Part shown: positions 22,735 through 32,553 of the stretch, one piece after another
How positions within the stretch are numbered: the first letter of the stretch is position 1
Layout: every line of letters starts with the position of its first letter
Source: JBBQWZ01 sp038210135
GTDB taxonomy: Bacteria; Acidobacteriota; Terriglobia; Bryobacterales; Bryobacteraceae
Assembly: GCA_038210135.1 (NCBI GenBank)
Contig: JBBQWZ010000039.1
Location: 5,031 to 69,030, forward strand
Direction of reading: 5' to 3'
Length of the DNA stretch: 64,000 nt
Position numbers and translations under genes: made by a program
The notes under the pieces: generated by a model
Databases searched by the model: none
The model's input: the letters and a program-made list of their open reading frames with translations, nothing else
What the model was told of the DNA's origin: nothing

Positions 22735-25700
22735 ATGAGTAAGATCCGCATTAATGAGCTGGCCAGGGAACTGGAAGTAAAACCCAGCCGGATCCTGGAA
22801 TTGCTCCCGGACCTTGGCGTCGCCGACAAAAAAACGCACTCCAGCTCGCTCGACGACGAAGTAGTGGTCGGGATTCGCACGCGGCTGGCAGGCGAACGGG
22901 GCAGCGCGGGCTCGCATGTCGAGATTCCCGATTCCGACGAGCCGGGTGAGTTCGACCCAGCGCCGAAGACAGTTCCGCCTCCGCATATCCCGGCAGAGGC
23001 CAAGCCGATCCACCACCATCCGCCAGCTGCGCCGGCGAAGGAACCCGCTACGCCCCCGACATTGACAGAGGAGCGCACAGCTCCTCGCCCTAGGACGGAA
23101 GAGCCACGAGCTGCCCGGCCGCGAGTAGAAGAACCAAAGGCGCGCCCGACGCCGGAGACGCCGAAGCTACCTGAAGAGGCGAGAGCTCCGAGAGCGCCGG
23201 AAGAAGGCGCCGCACAGCCGTTGCGTCCGACCATCGCGCCGTTACGTCCTCCGCTTTCCGCGGGTGGCGGCGGTCCGATTCATCCGCCGCTTGGTGTCGG
23301 AACGCCAGGTGTGCGTCCACCGGCGATTGCGGTTCGGCCGGCACCTCCGGCACCGAGGCCGGGCCAGATTTTATCGGGTCCGCGGCAGCCGCTGCCACCG
23401 GATTCCGGAGAGTTGACGCGTCCGCCGTTGGCGGCTCCGCCGATTCCGCGCATACCGGTGACGCCGTCGGTGCCGGTGCAAGCGGCGAGTCCGGGTGCGC
23501 CCGCGGCGCGTCCGATGCCGCCGGCGGCGCGTCTGCCATTGCGTCCGGCGACTCCGGGAGCGCCGTCGATACCGAATCCGCGGCAGCAGCCGATCGCGAA
23601 TCGGCCGTTAGTGGGACAGCCTTCGGCGCGTCCGATTGTGCCGCCGCGTCCGGACCTGGTCGCACGACTCCAGAAATCCGCGCCGCTGCAGGCGGGTCCT
23701 CCGCGACCGGGTTTGCCGACGCGCCCGCCGGCGGTTCCGCGCCCCGGCCAACCGATTTATCAGGGTCCGGTGCGTCCCGGCCAGCCGTTGATGCGTGGAC
23801 CGGGACAGGGCGCTTCGCCGGGTTATCCGGGACGCGGTCCGGGTGGACCTGGCGGTCCTGGCGGCGGAATGCGTCCGCGCACGATGCACCCGACTTCGGG
23901 TGGTGGCGTGCGTCTCGAGCCTGCGTCTCCGGTTCCGGCAGCGGATCCAGGGCGGCGGCATCAAACCAAGCCTGGACAGGGCCGAAGCCCGGTCCGGCGG
24001 CGCGATATCGAAGAAGGAAATCTCCGGCCGGTGCATCGCCGCGATATCGTGGCGGAACCGCCGCCGATCAATCGCGAGATCACGGTCTCGGAAGGCATCA
24101 CGGTAAAGGAGCTTTCGGAGAAGCTCGGCGTGAAAGCCAACCTGGTGATCAAGCGGATGTTCGAAAAGAAGATCTACGCGACGATCAACCAGACGCTCGA
24201 TACGAAGATGGCCGAAGACATTGCGCGCGAGTTCGGCGCTTCGACCAACAAGGTTTCCTACGAAGAGGAATCGACGCAGGACATCGCGCAGACCGAGATC
24301 GATCAGGATCAGGAGTTCCGCGCCCCCGTGGTCACCATCATGGGCCACGTCGATCACGGTAAGACGTCGCTGCTCGACGCCATTCGCTCCGCGCACGTGG
24401 CGGATCGCGAAGCCGGCGGAATTACGCAGCATATCGGCGCTTATAGCACCGTACACAACGGCAAGAAGATCGTGTTCATCGATACGCCGGGCCACGAAGC
24501 GTTCACCCGCATGCGTGCCCGCGGAGCGAAAGTCACCGACATTGTCATCCTGGTTGTTTCGGCGGATGACGGCGTGATGCCACAGACGCTCGAAGCGATC
24601 GATCACGCGAAAGCGGCGAAGGTTCCGATCATCGTCGCGATCAACAAGATCGACAAGCCGGACGCCACGCCTGATCGCGTGAAGCAGCAACTGGCCGATC
24701 GCGGATTGCTGGCTGAGGATTGGGGCGGCGATGTCGTCATGGTCCCGGTTTCGGCGAAGGCGAAAACCAACCTCGACTTGCTGCTCGAAATGATTCTACT
24801 GGTTGCCGAAATCCAGAACTTGCGCGCGAATCCGGCGCGTCCTGGAACGGGCAGCGTGCTCGAAGCCAAGCTCGATCGCGGACGCGGTCCGGTGGCCACG
24901 GTTCTCGTGCGCAACGGTACGCTGCGCACCGGCGAATTCTTCATTTGCGGCGATGTATTCGGCAAGGTCCGCGCGATGTTCGACGATAAGGGCGAAGCGA
25001 TTAAAGAGGCGGGTCCATCGACTCCGGTCGAAGTACTCGGGCTCGATTCGATGCCCGGCGTCGGCGACGCGTTTCAGGTGGTGACCGATACCGCCAAGGC
25101 GAAGCAGATCGTCATGTTCCGCGAACAGAAGACGCGTGAAACGCAGATCGCCAAAGCGAACCGCATGCGCCTCGAGTCGATTCACAAGCAATTGGCCGAA
25201 GGCGATATGAAGGAGCTGAACATTATCGTGAAGGCGGACGTCGGCGGCACCGCCGAAGTGCTTAGCGATACGCTGCAGAAGCTCTCGACGGAAGAGATCC
25301 GGATCCGCGTGCTGCATACGGGCGTCGGCGCGATCACGGAATCGGACGTGCTGTTGGCGTCGGCTTCTGAAGCCATCGTCATCGGCTTCAACGTCAAGCC
25401 GGAGCGCAATGCGCAAGCGGTGGCGGATCACGAGAAGGTGGACATCCGCCTGCACTCGATCATCTACAACGTGACCGACGAGATCAAGCGCGCCATGTCG
25501 GGCTTGCTCGATCCGGTCTACAAAGAGAATTACAAGGGCAAGGCGGAGGTCCGCGAGGTGTTCCGCATCTCGAAGGTCGGCGCGGTTGCCGGTTGCCTGG
25601 TCGTCGATGGCGTCATTCCCCGCAATGCGGAAGTCCGCTTGATGCGTGCTGGGGTGGCGGTCCACACGGGCAAGATCGACGCACTGAAGCGCTTCAAGAA

Positions 25701-25827
25701 CGACGCGAGCGAAGTGAAGAACGGCCTCGAATGCGGTATTTCGCTGGTCGGGTTCAACGCGATCGAACAGGGCGACGTGATCGAGGCGTTCATCACCGAG
25801 CGGGTGGCTCCGGAAGTGTTCGCGTAG
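22735..25827 (+). CDS. infB: Translation initiation factor IF-2
   Basis: A 1030-residue GTPase that places initiator tRNA on the ribosome. The N-terminal IF2_N domain (MSKIRINELARELEVKPSRI) is followed by a very long Pro/Arg/Ala-rich linker (about residues 75-410), a second IF2_N (EGITVKELSEKLGVKANLVI), and the GTPase with GHVDHGKTSLLD (about residue 536), DTPGHEAFT and NKIDKPDA, then domains II-IV. The linker is low-complexity and longer than in E. coli. No ylxR lies between nusA and infB; the 95-bp gap contains a small CTCGC/GCGAG hairpin near the start. The gene ends at a strong terminator. Confidence 0.96.
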   Translation: MSKIRINELARELEVKPSRILELLPDLGVADKKTHSSSLDDEVVVGIRTRLAGERGSAGSHVEIPDSDEPGEFDPAPKTVPPPHIPAEAKPIHHHPPAAPAKEPATPPTLTEERTAPRPRTEEPRAARPRVEEPKARPTPETPKLPEEARAPRAPEEGAAQPLRPTIAPLRPPLSAGGGGPIHPPLGVGTPGVRPPAIAVRPAPPAPRPGQILSGPRQPLPPDSGELTRPPLAAPPIPRIPVTPSVPVQAASPGAPAARPMPPAARLPLRPATPGAPSIPNPRQQPIANRPLVGQPSARPIVPPRPDLVARLQKSAPLQAGPPRPGLPTRPPAVPRPGQPIYQGPVRPGQPLMRGPGQGASPGYPGRGPGGPGGPGGGMRPRTMHPTSGGGVRLEPASPVPAADPGRRHQTKPGQGRSPVRRRDIEEGNLRPVHRRDIVAEPPPINREITVSEGITVKELSEKLGVKANLVIKRMFEKKIYATINQTLDTKMAEDIAREFGASTNKVSYEEESTQDIAQTEIDQDQEFRAPVVTIMGHVDHGKTSLLDAIRSAHVADREAGGITQHIGAYSTVHNGKKIVFIDTPGHEAFTRMRARGAKVTDIVILVVSADDGVMPQTLEAIDHAKAAKVPIIVAINKIDKPDATPDRVKQQLADRGLLAEDWGGDVVMVPVSAKAKTNLDLLLEMILLVAEIQNLRANPARPGTGSVLEAKLDRGRGPVATVLVRNGTLRTGEFFICGDVFGKVRAMFDDKGEAIKEAGPSTPVEVLGLDSMPGVGDAFQVVTDTAKAKQIVMFREQKTRETQIAKANRMRLESIHKQLAEGDMKELNIIVKADVGGTAEVLSDTLQKLSTEEIRIRVLHTGVGAITESDVLLASASEAIVIGFNVKPERNAQAVADHEKVDIRLHSIIYNVTDEIKRAMSGLLDPVYKENYKGKAEVREVFRISKVGAVAGCLVVDGVIPRNAEVRLMRAGVAVHTGKIDALKRFKNDASEVKNGLECGISLVGFNAIEQGDVIEAFITERVAPEVFA

Positions 25828-25851
25828 ATCGTTTCTAGTTTGGGAATGAAG

Positions 25852-25884
25852 GCCGGTGCTAGAGCGCCGGCTTTTTCTTTTTTT
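25852..25884 (+). terminator. Rho-independent terminator of rimP-nusA-infB
   Basis: GCCGGTGC-TAGA-GCGCCGGC (8-bp stem with one G-T) followed by TTTTTCTTTTTTT, 25 bp after the infB stop. Confidence 0.92.
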
Positions 25885-25908
25885 GGTGAGACTAGCGTGT
25901 AGGGAAGA

Positions 25909-25942
25909 GGTCCGCTCCCTTACGGTCGCGGTTCGGTGCTGA
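25909..25942 (+). repeat. Dispersed repeat R1 (TTAC-loop hairpin), single copy
   Basis: CCGCTCCC-TTAC-GGTCGCGG followed by ttcggtgctga, the consensus form of the family. Confidence 0.85.
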
Positions 25943-25977
25943 GCGATGGCTGGCTGGATTTAGTGAGGCTGAGGAAT

Positions 25978-25997
25978 CCCCGCCCTTACGGGCGGGG
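25978..25997. repeat. Dispersed repeat R3 (perfect TTAC-loop hairpin), single copy
   Basis: CCCCGCCC-TTAC-GGGCGGGG, a perfect 8-bp stem. The same element is present four times inside the WD40 gene at 39211-39345. Confidence 0.85.
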
Positions 25998-26029
25998 CTA
26001 TATTTGATCGGCGCGGCTGGTGAGGAGAG

Positions 26030-26052
26030 CACAGACCGGAGGTCTATGCCAC
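26030..26052. repeat. Dispersed repeat R5, stem variant
   Basis: cacagaccggaggtctatgccac: the stem is AGACC-GGA-GGTCT against AGGCC-GGA-GGCCT in other copies, a compensating change on both arms. Partial units (ctatgccac) follow up to the amidase stop region. Confidence 0.8.
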
Positions 26053-26074
26053 CTCTATGCCACTTCTATGCTGC

Positions 26075-27775
26075 TTACGCGAAGTCCATCTTGGGGTGCA
26101 TCTTGTGCCACTCGGTCGCTTGCTCGAAGGCTCGGGCGGCTACCATTGGCGTTCCTTCCTCGTAAATCTTGCCGGTGAAGAGGAGGCCGGCTGGATCCTT
26201 GCCGTTCAGGAATCCGCAGGGAACCACGATCTGCGGATGGCCGGTCAGATTGGTAATCGTCAGGCTGGCGCTTTGGGGTGGGCAGACGATGACGTCCCAT
26301 TGCGACATGAATTTGTCCATGGTCTCCTGCAAGAGGGTGCGGCCGCGCATCGCTCGAATGTACTCGACGGCGGGAATCATGCGGGCAGTGCGGAATGAAT
26401 TGGGCCAGTCGAACGGCAGTTGACCTTTTAGCTTGGTGACTTGGCCGTCGCGGGTGATGTCGTCGAAGGCGGCGGCGGCTTCGGCACTGAGGATGGCGCG
26501 GAGGGCGCCGGCGTCGAAGGTGGGGAGCTCGACGGCTTCGAGCTTCATGCCGGCTTTGCGAGAGGCTTCGAGCGCGTCGACGTAGATCTTGCCGCGGTCG
26601 CCGGTCATGCGATCGAATTCGCTTTTCAGATAGCCGATCTTGAGGCTGGAGACGGCGGTCTGCGGCTGCCAATCGAAGGGCGCGTCGATGACGGTTCCGT
26701 CGTGGCCGTCGGGGCCGTACATGGCGTTGAGCACCAGCGCGGTGTCTTCGACGCTGCGGCAGATGGGGCCGATTTTGTCCATGGTCCAACACAGAGCCAT
26801 GGCTCCGTAGCGGCTAACGCGGCCGTAAGTCGGGCGAAGTCCGGTGACGCCGCAGCGGGTCGCGGGGGACACGATGGAGCCTAGGGTTTCCGTGCCGATC
26901 GCGAAGCCGACGAGGCCGGCGGAGGTGGCTGACGCGGAACCGGCGGAGGATCCGCTGGAGCCCTGCTCGAGATTCCACGGATTGCGCGTCATGCCGTTGA
27001 ACCACAGATCGCCTTGCGCGAGCGCGCCCATCGAAAGCTTGGCGCAGAGAATGGCTCCGGCTTTTTGCAGGCGATCGATCGCCGTGGCGTCGTGGTCGAT
27101 CATCTGTTCCTGAAACGGCTCGGCGCCCCAAGTGGTTTTGATTCCTTTGGTGGCGAAAAGATCCTTCGCGCCGAAGGGAATTCCATGCAGCGGACCGCGA
27201 TACTTGCCTGCCTTGATCTCTTCGTCGGCGGTGGCGGCTTGCTTCCACGCGAGATCTTCGGTCAGCGTGATGACGCAATTCAGCTTGGGGCCGAAGCGCT
27301 TCAGGCGGGCAAGGTACATCTTGGTTAGCTCGGTAGAAGTGACTTGCTTCGATTTCAGGAGCGGAGCGAGTTCGGTGACGGGGGCGAAGGCGAGTTCGTC
27401 GAGGGATGCCGGACGCTTGGCTGTTTTTACTTTGGTGGGTTGAAATTTGGAAGCGCGCGGCTTGGGTTCTTTTCCGGGCAAGGCGGGGTAGAAGCGGAAG
27501 GCGGGTTCGGTGTCGAGCGGGATGTCGAGTTTCCGCAGCGCCTCGAAGCCGACGACGGTCCGATTGACGCTCTGGAGCATCATTTCCTGTTGGGCGTCGG
27601 TGAAATCGAGTCCGATGAGCTTCAGGGCCTGGGCCAGCATCTCTTTGTTGATCCGCATGGGCGTTTGCTGCTGGGGGCCTTGCTGCGCTTCGAGGCCGGG
27701 TTCGAGAATCAGCAGGGCGGACAGGGAGGTTAGAGCTTCGAGCCAGGCGCGGCGGGACAGGGAGGATGTAGGCAT
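26075..27775 (-). CDS. Exported amidase (amidase signature family)
   Basis: A 566-residue amidase. The N-terminus SSLSRRAWLEALTSLSALLI looks like a twin-arginine export signal. After a ~100-residue linker, the amidase domain shows the catalytic triad: Lys in GIPFGAKDLF, Ser in GSSGSSAGSASA, and the second Ser in GTETLGSIVSP, with GLRPTYGRVS following. The family hydrolyses amide bonds of varied substrates and GatA is a relative; export makes a tRNA-dependent role unlikely. TATCCT sits 7 nt before ATG 27775. It diverges from the membrane spermidine-synthase-like gene. Confidence 0.9.
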   Translation of the reverse strand: MPTSSLSRRAWLEALTSLSALLILEPGLEAQQGPQQQTPMRINKEMLAQALKLIGLDFTDAQQEMMLQSVNRTVVGFEALRKLDIPLDTEPAFRFYPALPGKEPKPRASKFQPTKVKTAKRPASLDELAFAPVTELAPLLKSKQVTSTELTKMYLARLKRFGPKLNCVITLTEDLAWKQAATADEEIKAGKYRGPLHGIPFGAKDLFATKGIKTTWGAEPFQEQMIDHDATAIDRLQKAGAILCAKLSMGALAQGDLWFNGMTRNPWNLEQGSSGSSAGSASATSAGLVGFAIGTETLGSIVSPATRCGVTGLRPTYGRVSRYGAMALCWTMDKIGPICRSVEDTALVLNAMYGPDGHDGTVIDAPFDWQPQTAVSSLKIGYLKSEFDRMTGDRGKIYVDALEASRKAGMKLEAVELPTFDAGALRAILSAEAAAAFDDITRDGQVTKLKGQLPFDWPNSFRTARMIPAVEYIRAMRGRTLLQETMDKFMSQWDVIVCPPQSASLTITNLTGHPQIVVPCGFLNGKDPAGLLFTGKIYEEGTPMVAARAFEQATEWHKMHPKMDFA

Positions 27776-27866
27776 CCATACAAGGATATTCGTTGGCGTT
27801 CACAAAAGTTTTTTAATGTGGCTGTGCTTTGCGGCTCGAGGCCCGGTTCGCGCACAATCAATAGGA

Positions 27867-29906
27867 ATGCTTTTGTATGCTTTGACGATCTTTCTGAGCG
27901 CATTTCTCCTGTTTCAAGTGCAGCCGATGATCGCCAAGATCATTTTGCCGTGGTTCGGCGGATCCGCGGCGGTGTGGAGCGCGGCCATGCTGTTCTTTCA
28001 GTTGGTGCTGCTGGCGGGATATTCGTACGCGTGGTTCGTCATCCGTTTTTTAAAGCCGAAGGCACAGGTATTGACGCACATCGGGCTGCTGGTGCTGGGC
28101 GCGGCGACACTGCCGATTCTGCCGTCGCCGTCGTGGAAACCGTCGGCAGGCGACGATCCGACACTGCGCATCATTTTATTGCTGAGCGCGACGATCGGAC
28201 TGCCTTATTTGTTATTGAGCGCGACCAGTCCACTGCTGCAGGCGTGGTATGTGCGATCGCGCAAAGGGGCGATGCCGTACCGGTTCTTCGCGTTGTCGAA
28301 CCTGGGTTCGATGCTGGCGCTGATCACGTATCCGATTTTTGTGGAGCCGACACTTGCGACCAGCGTACAGGCGTATACGTGGTCCGGGGCGTTTGTGGTG
28401 TTTGCGATTACTTGCGCGGCGGTGGCGTGGTTCCGGAGTTCGTGGCAAACGGCGGAAACGGCGGTTGAAGTCCGCGAAGATACGTTTATCGAACGGCCGA
28501 CGAAGGGGCGTTTGATGCTGTGGATGAGCTTCGCGGCGTGCGCGTCGGCGATGCTGGTTTCGGTCACGAATCATCTCAGCCAGAACGTGGCGCCGATCCC
28601 ATTGTTGTGGGTGGTGCCGCTGAGCTTGTATCTTCTGACGTTCATCCTTTGCTTCGACAGCGACAAGTTTTATAACCGCGCGTTCTTTCTTCCGCAACTC
28701 GCGATCGTGATCGGCGTGATGGCTTACGTGGTGTACGCATCGGGCGGAAACGTGAACGTGTTCGCGCTGATTCCGGTATTGAGCATCTGCTTGTTTCTGG
28801 CGTGCATGTTCTGTCACGGCGAGTTGAGCGCGCGCAAGCCGCATCCGCGGCACCTGACGATTTTCTATTTGATGATTTCGCTGGGCGGAGCAGTGGGTGG
28901 ATTGTTTGTCGCGTTCTTCGCACCGCGCTTCTTTCCGAGTTATTGGGAATTGCCGATTTCGATCGTGATGTGCGGCGTGCTGGGTGTGATCGCCTCGTGG
29001 GGAGTGGTGGCTCCGCGAATTGCTCCGGCGGTGATCCGGACGCTGGCGATTGCGGTGGTGCTGGGAGTCGGCGGATATTGCGGATATCAGGAATATCAGC
29101 AGATCAAAGGGTACAAGCTGACGGTCCGGAATTTCTACGGCATGTTGAAGGTGAAAGACGACGTGGAGGAGACCGCGGGCGTGGTTCGCGTGCTGGTGCA
29201 CGGCACGATCAATCACGGTGAAGAAGTGATGCAGCCGGCGAAGCTGACGATTCCGACGTCCTATTACACGGCCACATCCGGAGTGGGGCGGGCGATGATC
29301 GTGCTGCAGCGCAAAGGCAGGACGAGGGTCGGCGTAGTAGGCCTGGGTGCGGGAGTGATGGCGTCGTGGTCGCGCGAGGGAGATTTCTTCCGCTATTACG
29401 AGATCAACCCGATTGTCGAAGGCATTGCGCGGAATCAGTTCTTCTTCCTGCCGAGGTCGCAGGCGGATATCAAGGTGCTGATGGGCGATGCGCGGTTGGT
29501 GCTCGAGCGGCAGGAACCGCAGCGCTACGACTTACTGGTGGTGGATGCGTTCTCGAGCGATTCGATCCCGGTGCATTTGTTGACACGGGAAGCGTTCGAA
29601 TTGTACTTCAAGCACCTGGCGCCGAATGGCATTTTGGCGGTCCACATTTCGAACAAGTATTTGACGCTGGAGCCGGTGGTCCAAAAGAACGCGGACGAGA
29701 TGAAGAAGGTCGCCTACGTCATCGAAGACGAGCCGGAGAACACCGAGTACATGTCGAATACGACGTGGATGCTGGTGGCGAACAGCGATCAGGTATTCGG
29801 GGAGACTCCGCTTGACCGGAAGATCCTGACGTCGTACAAGACGCCGGCGGGGTTCCGCGCGTGGACGGACGATTACAGCAATATCGTGAAGATTTTGAAG
29901 CGGTAG
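27867..29906 (+). CDS. Membrane-fused spermidine-synthase-like protein (first)
   Basis: A 679-residue protein. About 11 membrane segments fill the N-terminal ~420 residues, starting MLLYALTIFLSAFLLFQVQP with the family motif PWFGGSAAVWSAAMLFFQ. The C-terminal domain resembles aminopropyltransferases/methyltransferases: VGVVGLGAGVMASW (nucleotide or SAM loop), MGDARLVLE and YDLLVVDAFSSDSIPVHLLT. The substrate is unknown, and membrane fusion argues against ordinary cytoplasmic spermidine synthesis. ATG 27867 is chosen for the hydrophobic N-terminus and an AGGA just upstream. A second, only distantly similar member lies at 34249. Confidence 0.85.
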   Translation: MLLYALTIFLSAFLLFQVQPMIAKIILPWFGGSAAVWSAAMLFFQLVLLAGYSYAWFVIRFLKPKAQVLTHIGLLVLGAATLPILPSPSWKPSAGDDPTLRIILLLSATIGLPYLLLSATSPLLQAWYVRSRKGAMPYRFFALSNLGSMLALITYPIFVEPTLATSVQAYTWSGAFVVFAITCAAVAWFRSSWQTAETAVEVREDTFIERPTKGRLMLWMSFAACASAMLVSVTNHLSQNVAPIPLLWVVPLSLYLLTFILCFDSDKFYNRAFFLPQLAIVIGVMAYVVYASGGNVNVFALIPVLSICLFLACMFCHGELSARKPHPRHLTIFYLMISLGGAVGGLFVAFFAPRFFPSYWELPISIVMCGVLGVIASWGVVAPRIAPAVIRTLAIAVVLGVGGYCGYQEYQQIKGYKLTVRNFYGMLKVKDDVEETAGVVRVLVHGTINHGEEVMQPAKLTIPTSYYTATSGVGRAMIVLQRKGRTRVGVVGLGAGVMASWSREGDFFRYYEINPIVEGIARNQFFFLPRSQADIKVLMGDARLVLERQEPQRYDLLVVDAFSSDSIPVHLLTREAFELYFKHLAPNGILAVHISNKYLTLEPVVQKNADEMKKVAYVIEDEPENTEYMSNTTWMLVANSDQVFGETPLDRKILTSYKTPAGFRAWTDDYSNIVKILKR

Positions 29907-29917
29907 GTGGGTGGGGG

Positions 29918-30015
29918 AATTAGACGCAAGAGTCCGATCCTTTTGGTCGCGGTTCGGATGGATGGGAATTCGACGCGAGAGTCCGCTCCCTTATGGTCGC
30001 GGTTCGGATGGATTG
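29918..30015 (+). repeat. Two 49-bp direct repeats carrying R1
   Basis: Copies at 29918-29966 and 29967-30015 share gacgc(a/g)agagtccg...ggtcgcggttcggatgga. The second keeps the R1 hairpin (CCGCTCCC-TTAT-GGTCGCGG); the first is decayed. They begin 11 bp after the preceding gene. Confidence 0.85.
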
Positions 30016-30080
30016 GCGAAATTCCGCGTTTGCGGGTCCTGTTTGCAGCGTAACCGTGTGATAGGCTGGCCAAACGTCGA

Positions 30081-32483
30081 ATGAATGATATTCGCTACGC
30101 GGTCCGCTCGCTGGTGAAGCAGCCTGGCTTCGCGATCGTGGCGGTTCTGGCGTTAGGGTTCGGGATCGGCGCGACGACGTCGATTTTTACGGTGGTCAAC
30201 GGCGTACTGCTGCGTCCGCTTCCGTATGAACAGCCGGACCGCCTGGTGTGGCTATGGTCGGGGACCACGGGGTCAGTGATCAGCCGGGCTGGAGTGGCTC
30301 CGCTGGATCTGGACGACTATCGCCGCGATACGAAGAGCTTCGAGCGTCTGGCGGGTTTCTTATATGGCTCGTGGAATCTGACTGGGGACGGCAGTCCGTC
30401 GCGATTGCTGGGTGTCCGCGTGACGGACGGATTCTTCGAGACGCTGGGCGTCCGACCGCTGTTGGGGCGAACCTTCGCAGCGGATGAGCAGCGTGATGGC
30501 AGGAACGACATTGTCATATTCAGCTACGGCTTTTGGCAGCGTGAATATGCGGGCGACAAGGCGATCCTCGGGCGGAAAGTCACGATGGACGGCAAGACGT
30601 TCGAGGTCGTAGGCGTGATGCCGCCGGGATTTCAGTTTCCTCCGGAAGCCGATATGTGGGCACCGGTGGGATTGGGCGGCGAGCAGATGACCAGCCGGAG
30701 CTTCAAGACGCTGCGGATGTTCGGGCGGCTGAAGCCGGGCGTCGCGATCGAGCAGGCACAAGCGGACACGCGGCAGGTGGATAGCCAACTGGCGCGGGAG
30801 TATTCGGATACACATCGCGGATTCTCGATCCACCTCGCGACACTTGAGCAGGAAGAAGTAGGGTCGGTGCGCGCGACGTTGATCCTGTTTATGTCGGCGG
30901 TGTTTTTAGTTCTATTGATCGCGTGCGCGAACGTGGCGAATCTACTTCTGGCGCGCGCGGTAGGCCGGCAAAAGGAACTGGCGATCCGTAACGCGGTGGG
31001 CGCATCGAGAGCGCGGCTGGTCCGGCAATTGCTTGCGGAGAGCGGCGTGCTGGCGCTCGCCGGCGGACTACTGGGCCTGGCGTTCTCGTTCGCGGGAGTG
31101 CGTTTGCTACTGGCGCTGAACACCGGGACGTTGCCGCGCGTACAGGAGATCCACATCGACTGGACGGTACTGGCGTTCACGCTGGGCGTTACGCTGATCA
31201 CTGGATTGGTATTCGGAATCGCGCCGGCTCTGCGCGCTTCGCGAGTGGATCCGCAGCGAGTGATCCAGGAGACGGCGAGGGGATCGTCGGGCAATCTCGC
31301 GGGGCAGCGAGTGCGGTCGGCGGTGGTGGTGATCGAAGTGGCGCTGAGCGCGACGCTGCTGATCGGCGCGGGCCTGTTGGGCCGGTCGCTCGACCGGATC
31401 CTATCGGAGAAGCCGGGCTTCAATCCGGAGAACCTGTTGACGGTCCAAATCGCTTTGACGGACAAGGCCTACGCCACCGATCGGCAGCGTATCGTTGCTT
31501 TCTTCGAGCAACTGTTAAACGGGTTGGCGGCAGTTCCTGGTATCGAGGCGGCGGGCGCTTCGAATCGGATTCCGCTCAGCGGGCAAGTCAACGACGTCGG
31601 GTTTTGGATGCCGGGCGATGCCGCGAGCGATCCGTCGAAGGAACAGATGGCCAGCATTCGGGTGACCACGCCGGGCTATTTCCGGGCGATGAGCGCGCCG
31701 CTGCTCGAAGGCCGTTTCTTCGAATGGAGTGACACGCGGGAGAAGCCGTGGATGCTGCTGGTGAATGACGCCTTCGCGCGAAAGTATTTTCCGAACGGGT
31801 CGGCGGTGGGCAAGCAATTGATGCTCAACGTCGGAGCTCCGAAGATTTTCGAGGTGGCGGGAGTGGTCGGCAATTTCCGCCAGGCGAGCCTGTCGGCGGA
31901 ACCGCTGCCGGAGGTGTATAGCGCGGTCACGCAGACGACCATCGGCGGTTTGACGCTGGTGGTTCGATCGACGATTGCCCCGGCGGCGCTGACGGCGGCG
32001 GTGCGGAAGCAGATCGAGTCGATCGACCGGAACGTGCCGGTTTACAACATCCGGCCGATGAACCAGATCGTCGCCGATTCGATTTCGCAGCCCCGGTTCC
32101 GAACGGTGCTGCTAGGAGTTTTTTCGGTCGCCGCGGTGCTACTGGCTTGCCTCGGGATCTATGGAGTGATCGCGTTTTCGGTCACGGAGCGGCGGAACGA
32201 GATCGGGATCCGAATGGCGCTGGGCGCGGAAACTTCGGACGTCCTCCGACTAGTGGTTGGGCATGGACTCGCGCTGGCGGGAATCGGACTGGCGATCGGA
32301 ATCGCAATTTCGCTGGCATTGGGCAGACTATTGCGGAGCGTGCTGTACGGAGTGAGCGAAGTGGATCCGGCGACGTACGGTTTCGCGATCCTGCTGTTTA
32401 TGGTGGTTGCGGGGCTAGCGAGCTACTTGCCGGCGCGGCGCGCGTTGCGGTTGGATCCAGTTGCGGCGCTGCGGCATCAGTAG
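30081..32483 (+). CDS. ADOP-family ABC permease (MacB/FtsX type), second
   Basis: An 800-residue inner-membrane protein starting MNDIRYAVRSLVKQPGFAIVA, then GIGATTSIFTVVNGVLLRPL. It has two MacB-type periplasmic domains and two FtsX-type helix sets, ending RRNEIGIRMALGAETSDVLRL and ARRALRLDPVAALRH. The plan matches the proteins at 18068 and 60039 without a neighbouring ATPase. Its start is 66 bp downstream of the R1 repeats, and recN follows after 70 bp. Confidence 0.92.
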   Translation: MNDIRYAVRSLVKQPGFAIVAVLALGFGIGATTSIFTVVNGVLLRPLPYEQPDRLVWLWSGTTGSVISRAGVAPLDLDDYRRDTKSFERLAGFLYGSWNLTGDGSPSRLLGVRVTDGFFETLGVRPLLGRTFAADEQRDGRNDIVIFSYGFWQREYAGDKAILGRKVTMDGKTFEVVGVMPPGFQFPPEADMWAPVGLGGEQMTSRSFKTLRMFGRLKPGVAIEQAQADTRQVDSQLAREYSDTHRGFSIHLATLEQEEVGSVRATLILFMSAVFLVLLIACANVANLLLARAVGRQKELAIRNAVGASRARLVRQLLAESGVLALAGGLLGLAFSFAGVRLLLALNTGTLPRVQEIHIDWTVLAFTLGVTLITGLVFGIAPALRASRVDPQRVIQETARGSSGNLAGQRVRSAVVVIEVALSATLLIGAGLLGRSLDRILSEKPGFNPENLLTVQIALTDKAYATDRQRIVAFFEQLLNGLAAVPGIEAAGASNRIPLSGQVNDVGFWMPGDAASDPSKEQMASIRVTTPGYFRAMSAPLLEGRFFEWSDTREKPWMLLVNDAFARKYFPNGSAVGKQLMLNVGAPKIFEVAGVVGNFRQASLSAEPLPEVYSAVTQTTIGGLTLVVRSTIAPAALTAAVRKQIESIDRNVPVYNIRPMNQIVADSISQPRFRTVLLGVFSVAAVLLACLGIYGVIAFSVTERRNEIGIRMALGAETSDVLRLVVGHGLALAGIGLAIGIAISLALGRLLRSVLYGVSEVDPATYGFAILLFMVVAGLASYLPARRALRLDPVAALRHQ

Positions 32484-32553
32484 GAAAGCCACAGCTTATA
32501 ATCGGAGTTCGGGCTGGCGTACGGCAGCACGGAATCTGGACTTCCATCGAAAC

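Noticed and set aside
25978..25997. R3 hairpin as an intrinsic terminator of infB
   Set aside because: No T tract follows, and a proper terminator lies upstream at 25852-25884.
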